In this document: positions 25,426 through 33,751 of the stretch, piece after piece
How positions within the stretch are numbered: the stretch's first letter is position 1
Layout: every line of letters begins with the position of its first letter
DNA from: Bifidobacterium asteroides DSM 20089
Lineage (GTDB): Bacteria > Actinomycetota > Actinomycetes > Actinomycetales > Bifidobacteriaceae
Direction: 5' to 3'
Assembly: GCF_002715865.1 (NCBI RefSeq)
Contig: NZ_CP017696.1
Coordinates: 434,001 to 498,000 of the forward strand
Length of the DNA stretch: 64,000 nucleotides
Program-made: the position numbers and the translations under genes
The notes under the pieces: model-generated
What the model saw: only the letters and a program-made list of their open reading frames with translations
The model's database searches: none
What the model was told of the DNA's origin: nothing

Positions 25426-26916
25426 GTGCATGAGGATGAGGAACGATTGCTGGAGGGTCTGGATCCCGCCCAGCGGCAGGCTGCTACCGTGCTTGACGGG
25501 CCTGTGCGGATTGTCGCTGGGGCCGGGGCTGGCAAGACCAGGACCATCACCCGGCGGATGGCCTATGCCTGCGCCAGCGGCAGCTGGGAGCCATCCAGAA
25601 CCCTGGCAGTGACTTTTTCGGTCCGTGCTGCAGCCGAGATGCGCGATCGACTGACCAAGCTTGGCGTGTCGGCCTCCCTGCAGGCGGCGACCTTTCATTC
25701 GGCGGCCCTGCATCAGCTCAGGCGGGTCTGGCCCCAGGTCAGCGAGACCTACCCTCCCGATTTGATTGAGGATGTGGGCCCCCTGGTGTCCTCCACCTAC
25801 CAGCGGGTCTGCGGGCAGGAGGCCGACCCGGGGCAGGTCAGGGACCTGACTGCGGAGATCAACTGGGCCAAGGTAGGGCTGATTGCCCCCCAGGACTACG
25901 TACGGGTCTGCTCAGCCAGTCACCGCCTGCCACCGGCCGGTCTGGAGGCTGATCGGATGGCCGATCTGTACACGGTCTTCGAAAAATCCAAGGCCGCTCA
26001 TAATCAGATGGACTTCAACGACATTCTTCTGCTGGTCTGTCACATATTGGAAGAAGGTGGCCAGGCTGCTGCAGACATCAGAGACCGAATCGGCTGGCTG
26101 ACCGTGGACGAGTACCAGGATGTCTCGCCCCTGCAGCACCGGCTGCTCAAGCTCTGGCTCAACGGCAGGCAGAACCTGTGCGTGGTGGGTGACCCGGCCC
26201 AGACCATCTACTCTTTTGCTGGGGCCACCTCCTACTACTTGCTGAACTTCCCCCAGGAATTCCCGGGCATCAAGGCTGATCTGGACTTGTCCACCGACTA
26301 CCGGTCCACGGGAAGGGTGGTCCATTACGCCAACGGCATTCTGGCGCGCTCGCCGGTGCGTGATGACTATCTGAAGCTGACCTCGGCCCGTCCGGAGGGC
26401 AGCAGGGTTGCAATGACCCGTTACGAGGACGATGGCGATGAGGCCGGGGCCGTGGCCTCCCGTATATCCTCCATGATCAAGAAGGGGGCCCGGCCCGGCC
26501 AGTTTGCAATCCTGACGCGGATCAATGCCCAGCAGACCCTGGTCTGCCGTGCCCTGCACGAACGTGGAATTGGTTACCGGGTACGCACGGAATCTGGCTG
26601 GCAGAACCAGTCGGTCAATCTGAGCAAGCAGGAGGTGCTGGAGCAGCTGGAGGGCGGTATGGGCCAGGGTAGGGTCACGGTCTCCACCATTCACGCCGCC
26701 AAGGGGTTGGAGTTCACCCATGTCTTCATCGTGGGCTGTGCCGAGGGGCTGATTCCCTTTGGTTCACCGCCGGAAGGGGATGTCCTGGAGGAGGAGCGCC
26801 GTCTCATGTACGTAGGGGTGACCCGGGCCGAGGACACACTCCACCTCTCCTATGCGGAGCACAAGGATGGCAGCGCTTTCGTCCGACGCACCCCCAGCCG
26901 ATTCATTCACCGCTGA
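25426..26916 (+). CDS. UvrD/PcrA-family (UvrD2-like) ATP-dependent DNA helicase, short form
   Basis: A 496-residue SF1A helicase. Walker A is GAGAGKTRT, the Q motif is LDPAQRQAA, motif II is VDEYQD, motif III is VGDPAQTIYSFAGA, motif IV is LSTDYRST and motif VI is YVGVTRAEDTLHL. Full-length UvrD/PcrA proteins are about 650-750 residues. Here domain 2B is strongly reduced and no C-terminal HRDC or zinc segment exists, so it is a compact helicase. GTG 25426 follows CACAAT by 6 nt. It is divergent from the APH-like gene across 103 bp. The expected role is unwinding DNA during repair or replication-conflict clearance. Confidence 0.85.
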   Translation: MHEDEERLLEGLDPAQRQAATVLDGPVRIVAGAGAGKTRTITRRMAYACASGSWEPSRTLAVTFSVRAAAEMRDRLTKLGVSASLQAATFHSAALHQLRRVWPQVSETYPPDLIEDVGPLVSSTYQRVCGQEADPGQVRDLTAEINWAKVGLIAPQDYVRVCSASHRLPPAGLEADRMADLYTVFEKSKAAHNQMDFNDILLLVCHILEEGGQAAADIRDRIGWLTVDEYQDVSPLQHRLLKLWLNGRQNLCVVGDPAQTIYSFAGATSYYLLNFPQEFPGIKADLDLSTDYRSTGRVVHYANGILARSPVRDDYLKLTSARPEGSRVAMTRYEDDGDEAGAVASRISSMIKKGARPGQFAILTRINAQQTLVCRALHERGIGYRVRTESGWQNQSVNLSKQEVLEQLEGGMGQGRVTVSTIHAAKGLEFTHVFIVGCAEGLIPFGSPPEGDVLEEERRLMYVGVTRAEDTLHLSYAEHKDGSAFVRRTPSRFIHR

Positions 26917-26957
26917 GTGCCATCGCCTCGGCCTTCGCATCGTAGTGGAGAGGGAGT

Positions 26958-26988
26958 GCGATTCAGGCTTGGTTCTTGCCTGAATCGC
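26958..26988. terminator. Hairpin spanning the DUF2342 stop codon
   Basis: GCGATTCAGGC (26958-26968) and GCCTGAATCGC (26978-26988) form an 11-bp perfect stem with a 9-nt loop between convergent genes. The DUF2342 stop codon (26963-26965) lies inside the stem. It is a likely two-way terminator. Confidence 0.7.
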
Positions 26989-28585
26989 CACTGTCTGAGT
27001 CGTTCCGATCCGGGTGGCCGTCGTCGGTGTCCTGGGAATCCGTGCCAGCGCTCATCTGATTGCCGGGAGTCTCGTTGTCTGAATGCTCCTGGTCATTGGA
27101 ACCGTCGGAGTCTGCAGGGGCGGTCGGATCGGTAGAGGGCTCCTTCTCCTCGTCATTCAGCAGTTTGTCCAGCTCGGCATCCCAATCCACCGAGGTGGTG
27201 GGAGTGTCGGCCTTCTGCTCGGATTGCCCCTCTGCAGAGGTCGGTGCTCCACCCTCGTCGGCTTCCTCCTTGATGGGCAGGGAAGGCAGCAGATCAGGAT
27301 GGGACCAGTGGTCGTCACGGCCCTGTACCCCCTCGTCCGCGGTGATGCGCTCCCAGAGATCGGCAGCCTCGCGCAACCGCTTGGGATGAAGATGCAGGCC
27401 CAGCAGGGACTCGAAGGTCTGTTCGGCCGGGCCTCCCACGGCGCGCTCGCGTCGGGTCATTTCCCGCAGCTGCTCCAGATGGGGAAGGTGGGCCATGCCG
27501 GCGTTCCAGACCACACAATCCACCCAGCCGTCCACCAGGGCCAGCAGGTCGCCCAGGCTGTGCAGGGCCTCCTTCTGCTCAGGGGTGTCCTCGATGCCGA
27601 CGTTGCTGAGATTGATGGCACCGGCGATGGATTCGGGGTTGATTTGCTCAGCATCGCGCAACTGATCCTCCACAGCGTCCAGGTCAATGGAGACACCTCG
27701 GGCATACTTGCCGATCAGGGCCTCGAAGCGCGGCATCAGCCATGGGACGGCGGCGTAGAGCCGGGCGTGGGCGGCTTCCTTGAGGGCCATGTAACGGGTG
27801 ACTTCGTCCAGATCCAGCTCCAGGGATTTGGCATAAGCCTTGATGTTCTGTGGGATAAGGGCTCCGGCGGGGTTCTTCAGCAGCGGGATGCCCTGGTCGA
27901 ATCCTCCGCGGACCTCCTTGGCCAGCTCGCCGGCGGCCTGCCCCAGCTGCATGGCGAATGAGGTGTTCCCCAGCAGTCTCATCAGCGTGGTCGGATCCTT
28001 GAGATTATCGGGCAGGGGGATGGGCACAGGTCCGGCGAACATCCCCGAAATCTCGCCCTGGTCGAAGCCCTGGAAGCGCTGGCTTATGACGGAGGTCAGC
28101 GCCTCGCTGACCGCCTGGGCAACCGGCGAGGCGAACTGAACCCAGGCGTCGATGCTGCCCTCGATCCATCCGGCACGGGTCAGGGCTTCGGTTTGGCCTG
28201 GGGCGGGGTCAAAGGCGCAGACGGTATCCAGCCAGAGGTTGGCCTCGCTCATGACCCGGGCCACCCGGTCGCTGTCCTCGGCTGTGACTGTGGTATCGGA
28301 CTGGTCGACTCTGGTGCGCCCCAGGGCGATGTTCTTGGCCAGTGTAACGTTGATGGGCCCCTGGTCGGCTTGGGCTTTCATGTCGGCCGGGGTGTTCAGC
28401 CCTCCAGCAGTGAAGGCCTGAATCAGGGCCTGAACCTCGGCGGGTTTGGGCAGCTGATCGGCTCCCTGGGCCGCCATCTGGGAGCGGATGGACTCAGGCA
28501 GCTGCGAGAACTGACTCCAGGCCAGCTCGCCCTGCACCGGGCCGAAGCACTCGATGAGCCATTGGTGGATTGCATTCTCGTCCAT
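26963..28585 (-). CDS. DUF2342 zinc-dependent metalloprotease-like protein
   Basis: About 540 residues. The central DUF2342/zincin-like domain (about 70-420) contains FAGPVPIPLP, LIPQNIKAYAKSLELDLDEVTRYMALKEAAHARLY and FESLLGLHLHPKRLREAADLW. The ExxH-type ALKEAAH motif stands where classical HExxH metalloproteases have their site, as is usual for this actinobacterial family. The last 110 residues are acidic and Ser/Asp/Asn-rich. ATG 28585 is a conservative start. ATG 28660 adds 25 residues and lies 5 nt after a good -10 (TATTAT), so a leaderless longer form is quite possible. The same neighbours (PDZ-Lon protease, UvrD2) occur in mycobacteria. Confidence 0.82.
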   Translation of the reverse strand: MDENAIHQWLIECFGPVQGELAWSQFSQLPESIRSQMAAQGADQLPKPAEVQALIQAFTAGGLNTPADMKAQADQGPINVTLAKNIALGRTRVDQSDTTVTAEDSDRVARVMSEANLWLDTVCAFDPAPGQTEALTRAGWIEGSIDAWVQFASPVAQAVSEALTSVISQRFQGFDQGEISGMFAGPVPIPLPDNLKDPTTLMRLLGNTSFAMQLGQAAGELAKEVRGGFDQGIPLLKNPAGALIPQNIKAYAKSLELDLDEVTRYMALKEAAHARLYAAVPWLMPRFEALIGKYARGVSIDLDAVEDQLRDAEQINPESIAGAINLSNVGIEDTPEQKEALHSLGDLLALVDGWVDCVVWNAGMAHLPHLEQLREMTRRERAVGGPAEQTFESLLGLHLHPKRLREAADLWERITADEGVQGRDDHWSHPDLLPSLPIKEEADEGGAPTSAEGQSEQKADTPTTSVDWDAELDKLLNDEEKEPSTDPTAPADSDGSNDQEHSDNETPGNQMSAGTDSQDTDDGHPDRNDSDSGDSGKNQA

Positions 28586-28679
28586 TGCTTTGTTTCCAGT
28601 CCTCGCCAAGGCAGGTCGTTCGCCGTCAAGGTTGGCGCCTGCCGGGATTATCGTCTTCATCAACCATAATATTGGAGCT

Positions 28680-29543
28680 ATGACACTTCCGCACGGGAAA
28701 TCGGATCACTGCGCCACAGGCGCACCCGAAAGGCAAATCGGGACGCTTGGCGGACCCACCCGCAAAATGCTGGTCGGCGGTCTTCTGGTCATTCTGGCTA
28801 TCTTGGTGCTTTTCCTTCCCTCGCCTTATACCATCGAGACGCCCGGCCCCACCCAGGATGTGCTGGGAAGTTCAAAAGGCTCACCGGTCATCAAGGTGAA
28901 GGGCGGCCAGGTCCACCATGACAAGGGCCGCCTGCTGATGACCACGGTCAATGCCCGCGGAATCCCCGGCTACCCGGCTTCCAACCTGGATGCCCTGGTG
29001 GGCTGGGCCGACCCCCACGCCACGGTTCTTCCCCAGGAGGCTGTGGTCCCTCCCGGACAGAGCGTTGAGGAGTACAAGCGTCAGGAACAGGGAGATATGC
29101 ATGGCTCCCAGCAGGCCGCATCGGCCCAGGCTCTGGCCTTCCTCAAGGCCCGAGGATATGACGTTTCAGGCCTGCAGTTCAGCATGAGGGTGGCCGACAT
29201 CGGCGGTCCCTCGGCCGGGCTCATGTACACCCTGGGGGCCATCGACAAGATCACACCCGAACAGGAGACCGGAGGTCTGACCATCGCCGGAACCGGCACC
29301 ATGGATCAGAAGGGACGGGTCGGGGCCATCGGCGGCATCCAGCTGAAGATGTTGGGCGCCAGGCGGGACGGCGCCACCTGGTTCCTGGCCCCGGCGGCCA
29401 ACTGCTCACAGGTGACAGGCCATGTGCCACAGGGGCTGCGCGACGTGCGGGTGTCCACCTTGGACGAGGCTTACAAGGCCCTGGTGGCCATCGGCCATGG
29501 CCAGGGGGAGGGGCTGCCCCGCTGCACAGCCACCAAAGGCTGA
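28680..29543 (+). CDS. Membrane-anchored Lon-type (S16) serine protease, YlbL-like, apparently without PDZ domain
   Basis: A 287-residue protein. One membrane helix (about residues 30-50, MLVGGLLVILAILVLFL) is followed by the family's SPYTIETPGPTQDVLG segment. The C-terminal Lon protease domain has the catalytic Ser in GGPSAGLMY and the Lys in IGGIQLKM. Typical YlbL proteins are about 340 residues with a PDZ domain between anchor and protease; here the intervening part is short and no PDZ signature (such as GLxxGD) is seen. It is divergent from DUF2342. ATG 28680 follows GGAG by 2 nt and a CATAAT -10 by 9 nt. The active site would face the outside of the membrane. Confidence 0.82.
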   Translation: MTLPHGKSDHCATGAPERQIGTLGGPTRKMLVGGLLVILAILVLFLPSPYTIETPGPTQDVLGSSKGSPVIKVKGGQVHHDKGRLLMTTVNARGIPGYPASNLDALVGWADPHATVLPQEAVVPPGQSVEEYKRQEQGDMHGSQQAASAQALAFLKARGYDVSGLQFSMRVADIGGPSAGLMYTLGAIDKITPEQETGGLTIAGTGTMDQKGRVGAIGGIQLKMLGARRDGATWFLAPAANCSQVTGHVPQGLRDVRVSTLDEAYKALVAIGHGQGEGLPRCTATKG

Positions 29544-29562
29544 TAAGACAAGGCCGGCCCAA

Positions 29563-29591
29563 TTGGTGAATTCCGGCAGTCTTGTTATGCT
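29563..29591 (+). promoter_or_regulatory. Predicted promoter of the DUF3052 gene (leaderless)
   Basis: TTGGTG (29563-29568), a 17-nt spacer and TATGCT (29586-29591) stand exactly 6 nt before GTG 29598. The +1 would coincide with the start codon, and no Shine-Dalgarno is present. Confidence 0.6.
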
Positions 29592-29597
29592 GAAGCC

Positions 29598-30014
29598 GTG
29601 GCTGAGACTACAACCTATACAGCGGAAGAGTTCGGTTTTCATCCCGGAGATATCGTCCAGGAATGGATGTGGGACGACGATGTCGACGACGGAATCCGGA
29701 CCAGGATCGAGGATCTGACCGGCGAGGAGCTGGTGGACGAGGACTATGACCAAGCCGTGGATGGGGTCATCATCTGGTGGCGGGACGGCGATGCCGAGGA
29801 CGATCTGGCAGATACCATCATGGATGCCTCGGCCATGGTCAACAAGGGTGCACCGTTCTGGGTGCTGACCCCCAAGCCCGGAAGACCGGGTACATCGGCG
29901 CCCGGGGTCGTCTCCAACGCGGCCAAGACCGCTGGGATGAACGCCCTGATGCCCACCACGGTCAGCAAGGATTGGAATGCCACCCAGCTGCGGGCTTTCG
30001 GCAAGGGCAAGTAA
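29598..30014 (+). CDS. DUF3052 family protein
   Basis: A 138-residue acidic protein with the DUF3052 pattern: FGFHPGDIVQEWMWDDDVDD, DGVIIWWRDGDAEDDLADTIMDA and PFWVLTPKPGRPG. The family is restricted to actinobacteria and its function is unknown. GTG 29598 is preceded by a promoter with a -10 6 nt upstream, so it is probably translated from a leaderless mRNA. A strong hairpin terminates it. Confidence 0.85.
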   Translation: MAETTTYTAEEFGFHPGDIVQEWMWDDDVDDGIRTRIEDLTGEELVDEDYDQAVDGVIIWWRDGDAEDDLADTIMDASAMVNKGAPFWVLTPKPGRPGTSAPGVVSNAAKTAGMNALMPTTVSKDWNATQLRAFGKGK

Positions 30015-30071
30015 GACTTTGGGCTCTACCGGCGTTTACGGCGGTAGACATATCGCATAAGAGCTGATGAA

Positions 30072-30113
30072 GGAGGTGGTGGGCATCGGAATCACCCGAT
30101 GCCCACCACCTCC
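30072..30113. terminator. Strong hairpin between DUF3052 and DHA2 transporter
   Basis: An 18-bp perfect stem (30072-30089 with 30096-30113) and a 6-nt loop lie between two convergent genes. There is no T tract on either side, so its strength as a terminator rests on the stem alone. Confidence 0.75.
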
Positions 30114-30160
30114 CTGTCATTCATGGACAATCCCGGATGAATTCGTCTGGCGGGCGACCT

Positions 30161-31705
30161 TTACTGCTCGCCCCTGTCAGCAATGGCAGGAGCCGCCGTC
30201 TTGGCCTTGTTCTGATATTCGGCCAGCAGGGTGCGCGAGCGGATGTCGCAGAGGTTGGCCACCAAGGCCATAATCAGGATGACCAGGCCCACCAGGAAGA
30301 TCCAATGCAGGCCGTCGAAGACGATGGTGCGGGCCGGTCCCAGCAGGCGTGAAGGGATGCTTCCTGCTGTGGCCGGGTTGATCATGCTGTTCATCATGTC
30401 CTCGGTCAGTCCCTTATGCTGAGGCACCTCGCGTGCGATGACCGTGTTCATGACGATGCCGAAGATGGAGACCATCAGGGTCTGTCCAAGGGAACGGGCC
30501 AGCGTGTTGAAGCTGGTCGAGGCACCCACATCGCCGGCCGGTACCACACTCTGGGCGGTGATGGTCGAGGTGGTGATGGTCAGGCCGAAGCCGAAGCCGA
30601 CCACGGCAGAGATGACCAGGAAGACCCAGTAGGCGGTGGCCTGGGGGACGGCTATGTAGCAGATGCAGGCCGTCAGGATGAAGGCCAGGCCGATGTTGGT
30701 GGCCCGGTGCGGCGGGTGGTGCATGGTCAGTGGTCCGGCAAGATAGGCGCCAAGGAGCCAAAGAATGGAGGAGGGGGTGACCACAAAGCCGCCCAACGAG
30801 GGGTTCATCCCCAGCACAGACTGCATCCAGATGGGCATGTAGGTGTCGAAGCCCATGAGGAATCCGGCCACCAGCAGCATGCAGATGTTCTGGATGACGA
30901 AGGTCCTGATGCGGAAGAGCCTCAGGGGCAGGATGGGATCCTCCTGCCGGCCCTCCACATGAAGAAGCAGGGCAAAAGTGACCACGGTGGCCGCAGCCAG
31001 GATCAGGGTGAGCCGCGTATCGCCCGCCGATCCCAGGCTTTGCAGGCAGAGCATCAGGCAGATCAGGCAGATGCTGAGCAGCCCGATGCCGATGTAGTCA
31101 ACGCGGGTTTTACGCGCCTGGATATGCTCGCTCAGGAAGAGCTGGATCATGATGATGACCAGCAGACCGATGGGCACGTTGATGGCGAAGACCCAGTGCC
31201 AGCTTATCTGCTGGACGATGAAACCTCCCAGCAGGGGGGCGATGATGGATGCGATGCCCCAGGCCGAGCCGTTCAGGCCGATCATGCCCGCCCGCTTGTC
31301 CAGAGGATAGATGTCGGCCAGAACCGTGTAGGTCAGCGGCTGGATGGCGCCTGCCCCCAGGCCCTGCAGAAAACGGGCGCCTATCAGCTGGGGCATGGAC
31401 TGGGAGAGGGCGCACAGGGTGGATCCGATTACGAAGACCAGCAGGCCGATGGTCAGCAACGGCTTGCGGCCGAAGCGGTCTGAAAGCTTGCCGTAGATAG
31501 GCGTGGTGACTGCCGTCATGAGCAGATAGATGGAGTAGACCCAGTTCATGATGGACAGCCCATGCAGGTCCCCGATGATGGTGGGCATGGCGGTGGAGAC
31601 GATGGTCCCCTCGATGGCCGTCATGAAGGTGGCAATGAAGACCGCCACCGTCACCAGGGTGCGATTGGTCTTCCTGCCACTGCCTGTATCGACTGTCTGT
31701 GACAA
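30161..31705 (-). CDS. MFS drug transporter, DHA2 family (14 TM)
   Basis: A 514-residue protein with 14 predicted helices. Motif A is GKLSDRFGRKP and motif C-like sequence is GSAWGIASIIAPLLGGFI, typical of EmrB/QacA proton-coupled drug exporters. MTAIEGTIVSTAMPTI in helix 1 matches the D1 motif, with Glu where many members have Asp. The start is an unusual TTG at 31705, supported by a strong GGGGGAG (31712-31718) 6 nt upstream. The first in-frame ATG is well inside helix 1. No regulator is adjacent. It may export bile salts, cationic drugs or host antimicrobials. Confidence 0.88.
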   Translation of the reverse strand: MSQTVDTGSGRKTNRTLVTVAVFIATFMTAIEGTIVSTAMPTIIGDLHGLSIMNWVYSIYLLMTAVTTPIYGKLSDRFGRKPLLTIGLLVFVIGSTLCALSQSMPQLIGARFLQGLGAGAIQPLTYTVLADIYPLDKRAGMIGLNGSAWGIASIIAPLLGGFIVQQISWHWVFAINVPIGLLVIIMIQLFLSEHIQARKTRVDYIGIGLLSICLICLMLCLQSLGSAGDTRLTLILAAATVVTFALLLHVEGRQEDPILPLRLFRIRTFVIQNICMLLVAGFLMGFDTYMPIWMQSVLGMNPSLGGFVVTPSSILWLLGAYLAGPLTMHHPPHRATNIGLAFILTACICYIAVPQATAYWVFLVISAVVGFGFGLTITTSTITAQSVVPAGDVGASTSFNTLARSLGQTLMVSIFGIVMNTVIAREVPQHKGLTEDMMNSMINPATAGSIPSRLLGPARTIVFDGLHWIFLVGLVILIMALVANLCDIRSRTLLAEYQNKAKTAAPAIADRGEQ

Positions 31706-31826
31706 TCCAAACTCCCCCTTATATGGTGTGTTTCTCTGCTTTTGCGGACGATGGCCGCGAATTCCTAGTGGATTATAGCCGCACCATGCGGCCTTGTCAC
31801 CGTGTCTTCTGCTAAGGTAGTGTGCT

Positions 31827-31900
31827 GGTCCCGTGGCTCAGTTGGTTAGAGCGCCACCTTTACACGGTGGATGTCCCCGGTTCGAGTCCGGGCGGGACCA
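31827..31900 (+). tRNA. tRNA-Val (anticodon TAC)
   Basis: A 74-nt cloverleaf. The acceptor GGTCCCG pairs with CGGGACC, with discriminator A at 31900. The anticodon stem is CCACC/GGTGG around loop TTTACAC, giving anticodon TAC, which reads GTA/GTG. The T arm contains GGTTCGAGTCC. The 3' CCA is not encoded (CAC follows), so it must be added by the CCA enzyme. Confidence 0.95.
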
Positions 31901-31946
31901 CAGGGGTTTTAGGGGGCGTGCCCAAAGTCGCGTCTTAGCGCTCACG

Positions 31947-31952
31947 TAGAAT
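31947..31952 (+). promoter_or_regulatory. -10 box before the DivIVA-like multi-repeat gene
   Basis: TAGAAT stands 53 nt before ATG 32000 and downstream of tRNA-Val. A matching -35 is not obvious. AGGAGG follows about 10 nt before the start codon. Confidence 0.4.
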
Positions 31953-31999
31953 CGATGCACGACGATCGTTGGCAAGAAAGGTCAGGAGGTCGATGCCTG

Positions 32000-33751
32000 A
32001 TGTCAGCTAAGCCTGATGCCCGTGGAACCGAGGCGACCATTGCGCGCTCCGGCAAGCGCAAGTGGGGATATGACACCAAGCAGGTGGACGCCTTCCTGGA
32101 GCGGGCTCACTCTCTCTATGAGAGCCAGGACCCCGATCTGACCCAGGAGGAGATAGCCAACGCCTCCTTCGACCTGTGCAAGAACGGCTACATCATCACC
32201 CAGGTGGATGCTGCCCTCTCGCGCTTGGAGCGGGTGATTTCCGACAGACAGACCAGCTTGGAGATAGCCCGGGTGGGCGTGGATGGCTGGACGACCAGAA
32301 TGGTCAGTCTGCAATCGGAGCTGACCACTCATGCCGGCAGGCCCTCGGGCAGTGTCTTCAAGCGCGGGGATCCCGGCATGCCCTCATACGACTGCAAGCA
32401 GGTGGAGCGGCTGATCGAGCAGGTTCTCAACAAGACCTCTGACCAGCTCAACCTGCACGAGGGACGGAAGACGGGCTCGGGCAAGTCGAAGAACACCGAC
32501 ATCACGGCAGACCGCGTCTCCAACGTCATCTTCACCCAGCGGCGGGGGCCCAAGGGTTATGACGAGCGCCAAGTGGACTTCTTCCTGGCCAAGGCCGTCG
32601 AGCTCCTGGAGCAGCTGGAGTCCTTTGCCAGGGTCAGCGAGAGGGCCAAGAGAGCAAGCGCTAATGCAACGGCCCCGGCTGCTGTTCCTGCGCCGTCGCA
32701 GCTGCCGGTGCAGGAGTCTTCAACTTCGGGCGTTCAGCCGCTGATCGGACAGAGCCAGGCACCCGCCTGGAGCATCCCGAATGCCTCCGCTCATGCGAGC
32801 GACCAGGGCAGTCAGGACGATTTCGCTCAGCTGCACCAGGCAGAGCGGGCCATCTTCGAGGCTCCGACAGCCGCCACGCAGACGACACCCACGGCGCCGA
32901 CGGCGCAGCCTAACAGTTCTCTGGGTGCCCTGGCTTCGGCGGTCAACCAGCGGCTTGAACAGGGGGGCGCTGAGGCAGCCCAGGCATCATCGGCGGCGGC
33001 ATCTCCCATCTCTTCTCCAGCCAAGTCGATCTCCTCGGTCGGTGTCGGCCGTGGATCCGCTGCTGCCCCGGCCAATCCCGCTGTCTCCGGTCAACAGGAA
33101 TCGTTCATGCCGGCTTCCGCGCCGCCTGCGTCCGCAGCGACGGCCTCTGCGCCGACCAGCTACACTCCTGCGGTTCCTACTGCAGAATCAACGGCGCCTG
33201 CGTCGTCTGCGAAACCCGTGCCTTTCAACTCGGCGGCCCCTTCTTCATCGTCTTCCCCGGCACCACAAACTCCCGAGCCAGCGGTATTCCAGCCGACCCC
33301 TTCGGCACCTGCAGCCTCGACCCCGCCTACTTCGGCAGGGGCTGCATTCGTCCCCTCCACAAGGCCGGGATTACCGGTGTCTGACTCGGCGACGGGTGCT
33401 GACGCTGACAGTTCGTCTACGCCGGGATCCACCTCGATCATCTCCTCACCCTTCGTTGATGGACATCTTGGCGCAGGCGGACCCTTGGGCAGCTATGAGG
33501 AACCGGCACCAGCAGCGTCTGGGACCCGTGAACGTCCCTGGGCCGAAACAGCCGGAAGCAGCACGGATACGCCTGACTGGGCCAAGCCCCGGTATTCACA
33601 AAACACACAGGGGAGTAAGCAGGACAAGGACCCGGATTCCTACCTGGCCTCCCTGCTCAACCAGGATCTGCCCAAGATGGATCTGGACATCCCCGATATT
33701 TCTTTTCCAGCCTTCGGTGACGAGGGGGAGCAGGATAAAGGCGGTCGATGA
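32000..33751 (+). CDS. DivIVA-like multi-repeat protein with long disordered tail
   Basis: A 583-residue protein I do not recognise as a named gene. The N-terminal 225 residues hold four related segments: WGYDTKQVDAFLERA, NGYIITQVDAALSRLE, PSYDCKQVERLIEQV and KGYDERQVDFFLAKAVELL. Each resembles the GYD..QVD.FL core of the DivIVA N-terminal domain, which binds curved or anionic membrane. Residues 230-560 are Ala/Pro/Ser/Thr-rich and probably unfolded. The C-terminus ends with DLPKMDLDIPDISFPAFG, which could be a short partner-binding peptide. ATG 32000 follows AGGAGG. Its stop overlaps dxr by four bases (ATGA), so the two are translationally coupled. A role in polar growth or division scaffolding is inference. 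Confidence 0.75.
   Translation: MSAKPDARGTEATIARSGKRKWGYDTKQVDAFLERAHSLYESQDPDLTQEEIANASFDLCKNGYIITQVDAALSRLERVISDRQTSLEIARVGVDGWTTRMVSLQSELTTHAGRPSGSVFKRGDPGMPSYDCKQVERLIEQVLNKTSDQLNLHEGRKTGSGKSKNTDITADRVSNVIFTQRRGPKGYDERQVDFFLAKAVELLEQLESFARVSERAKRASANATAPAAVPAPSQLPVQESSTSGVQPLIGQSQAPAWSIPNASAHASDQGSQDDFAQLHQAERAIFEAPTAATQTTPTAPTAQPNSSLGALASAVNQRLEQGGAEAAQASSAAASPISSPAKSISSVGVGRGSAAAPANPAVSGQQESFMPASAPPASAATASAPTSYTPAVPTAESTAPASSAKPVPFNSAAPSSSSSPAPQTPEPAVFQPTPSAPAASTPPTSAGAAFVPSTRPGLPVSDSATGADADSSSTPGSTSIISSPFVDGHLGAGGPLGSYEEPAPAASGTRERPWAETAGSSTDTPDWAKPRYSQNTQGSKQDKDPDSYLASLLNQDLPKMDLDIPDISFPAFGDEGEQDKGGR

Noticed and set aside
30416-31483. 355-codon plus-strand frame
   Set aside because: Antisense to the DHA2 transporter; the translation is hydrophilic repeats mirroring the membrane helices.
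30161-31705. Horizontally acquired resistance island
   Set aside because: The transporter has the same G+C-rich codon use as its neighbours and no mobile-element, integrase or repeat boundary; the nearby tRNA-Val shows no duplicated 3' end.
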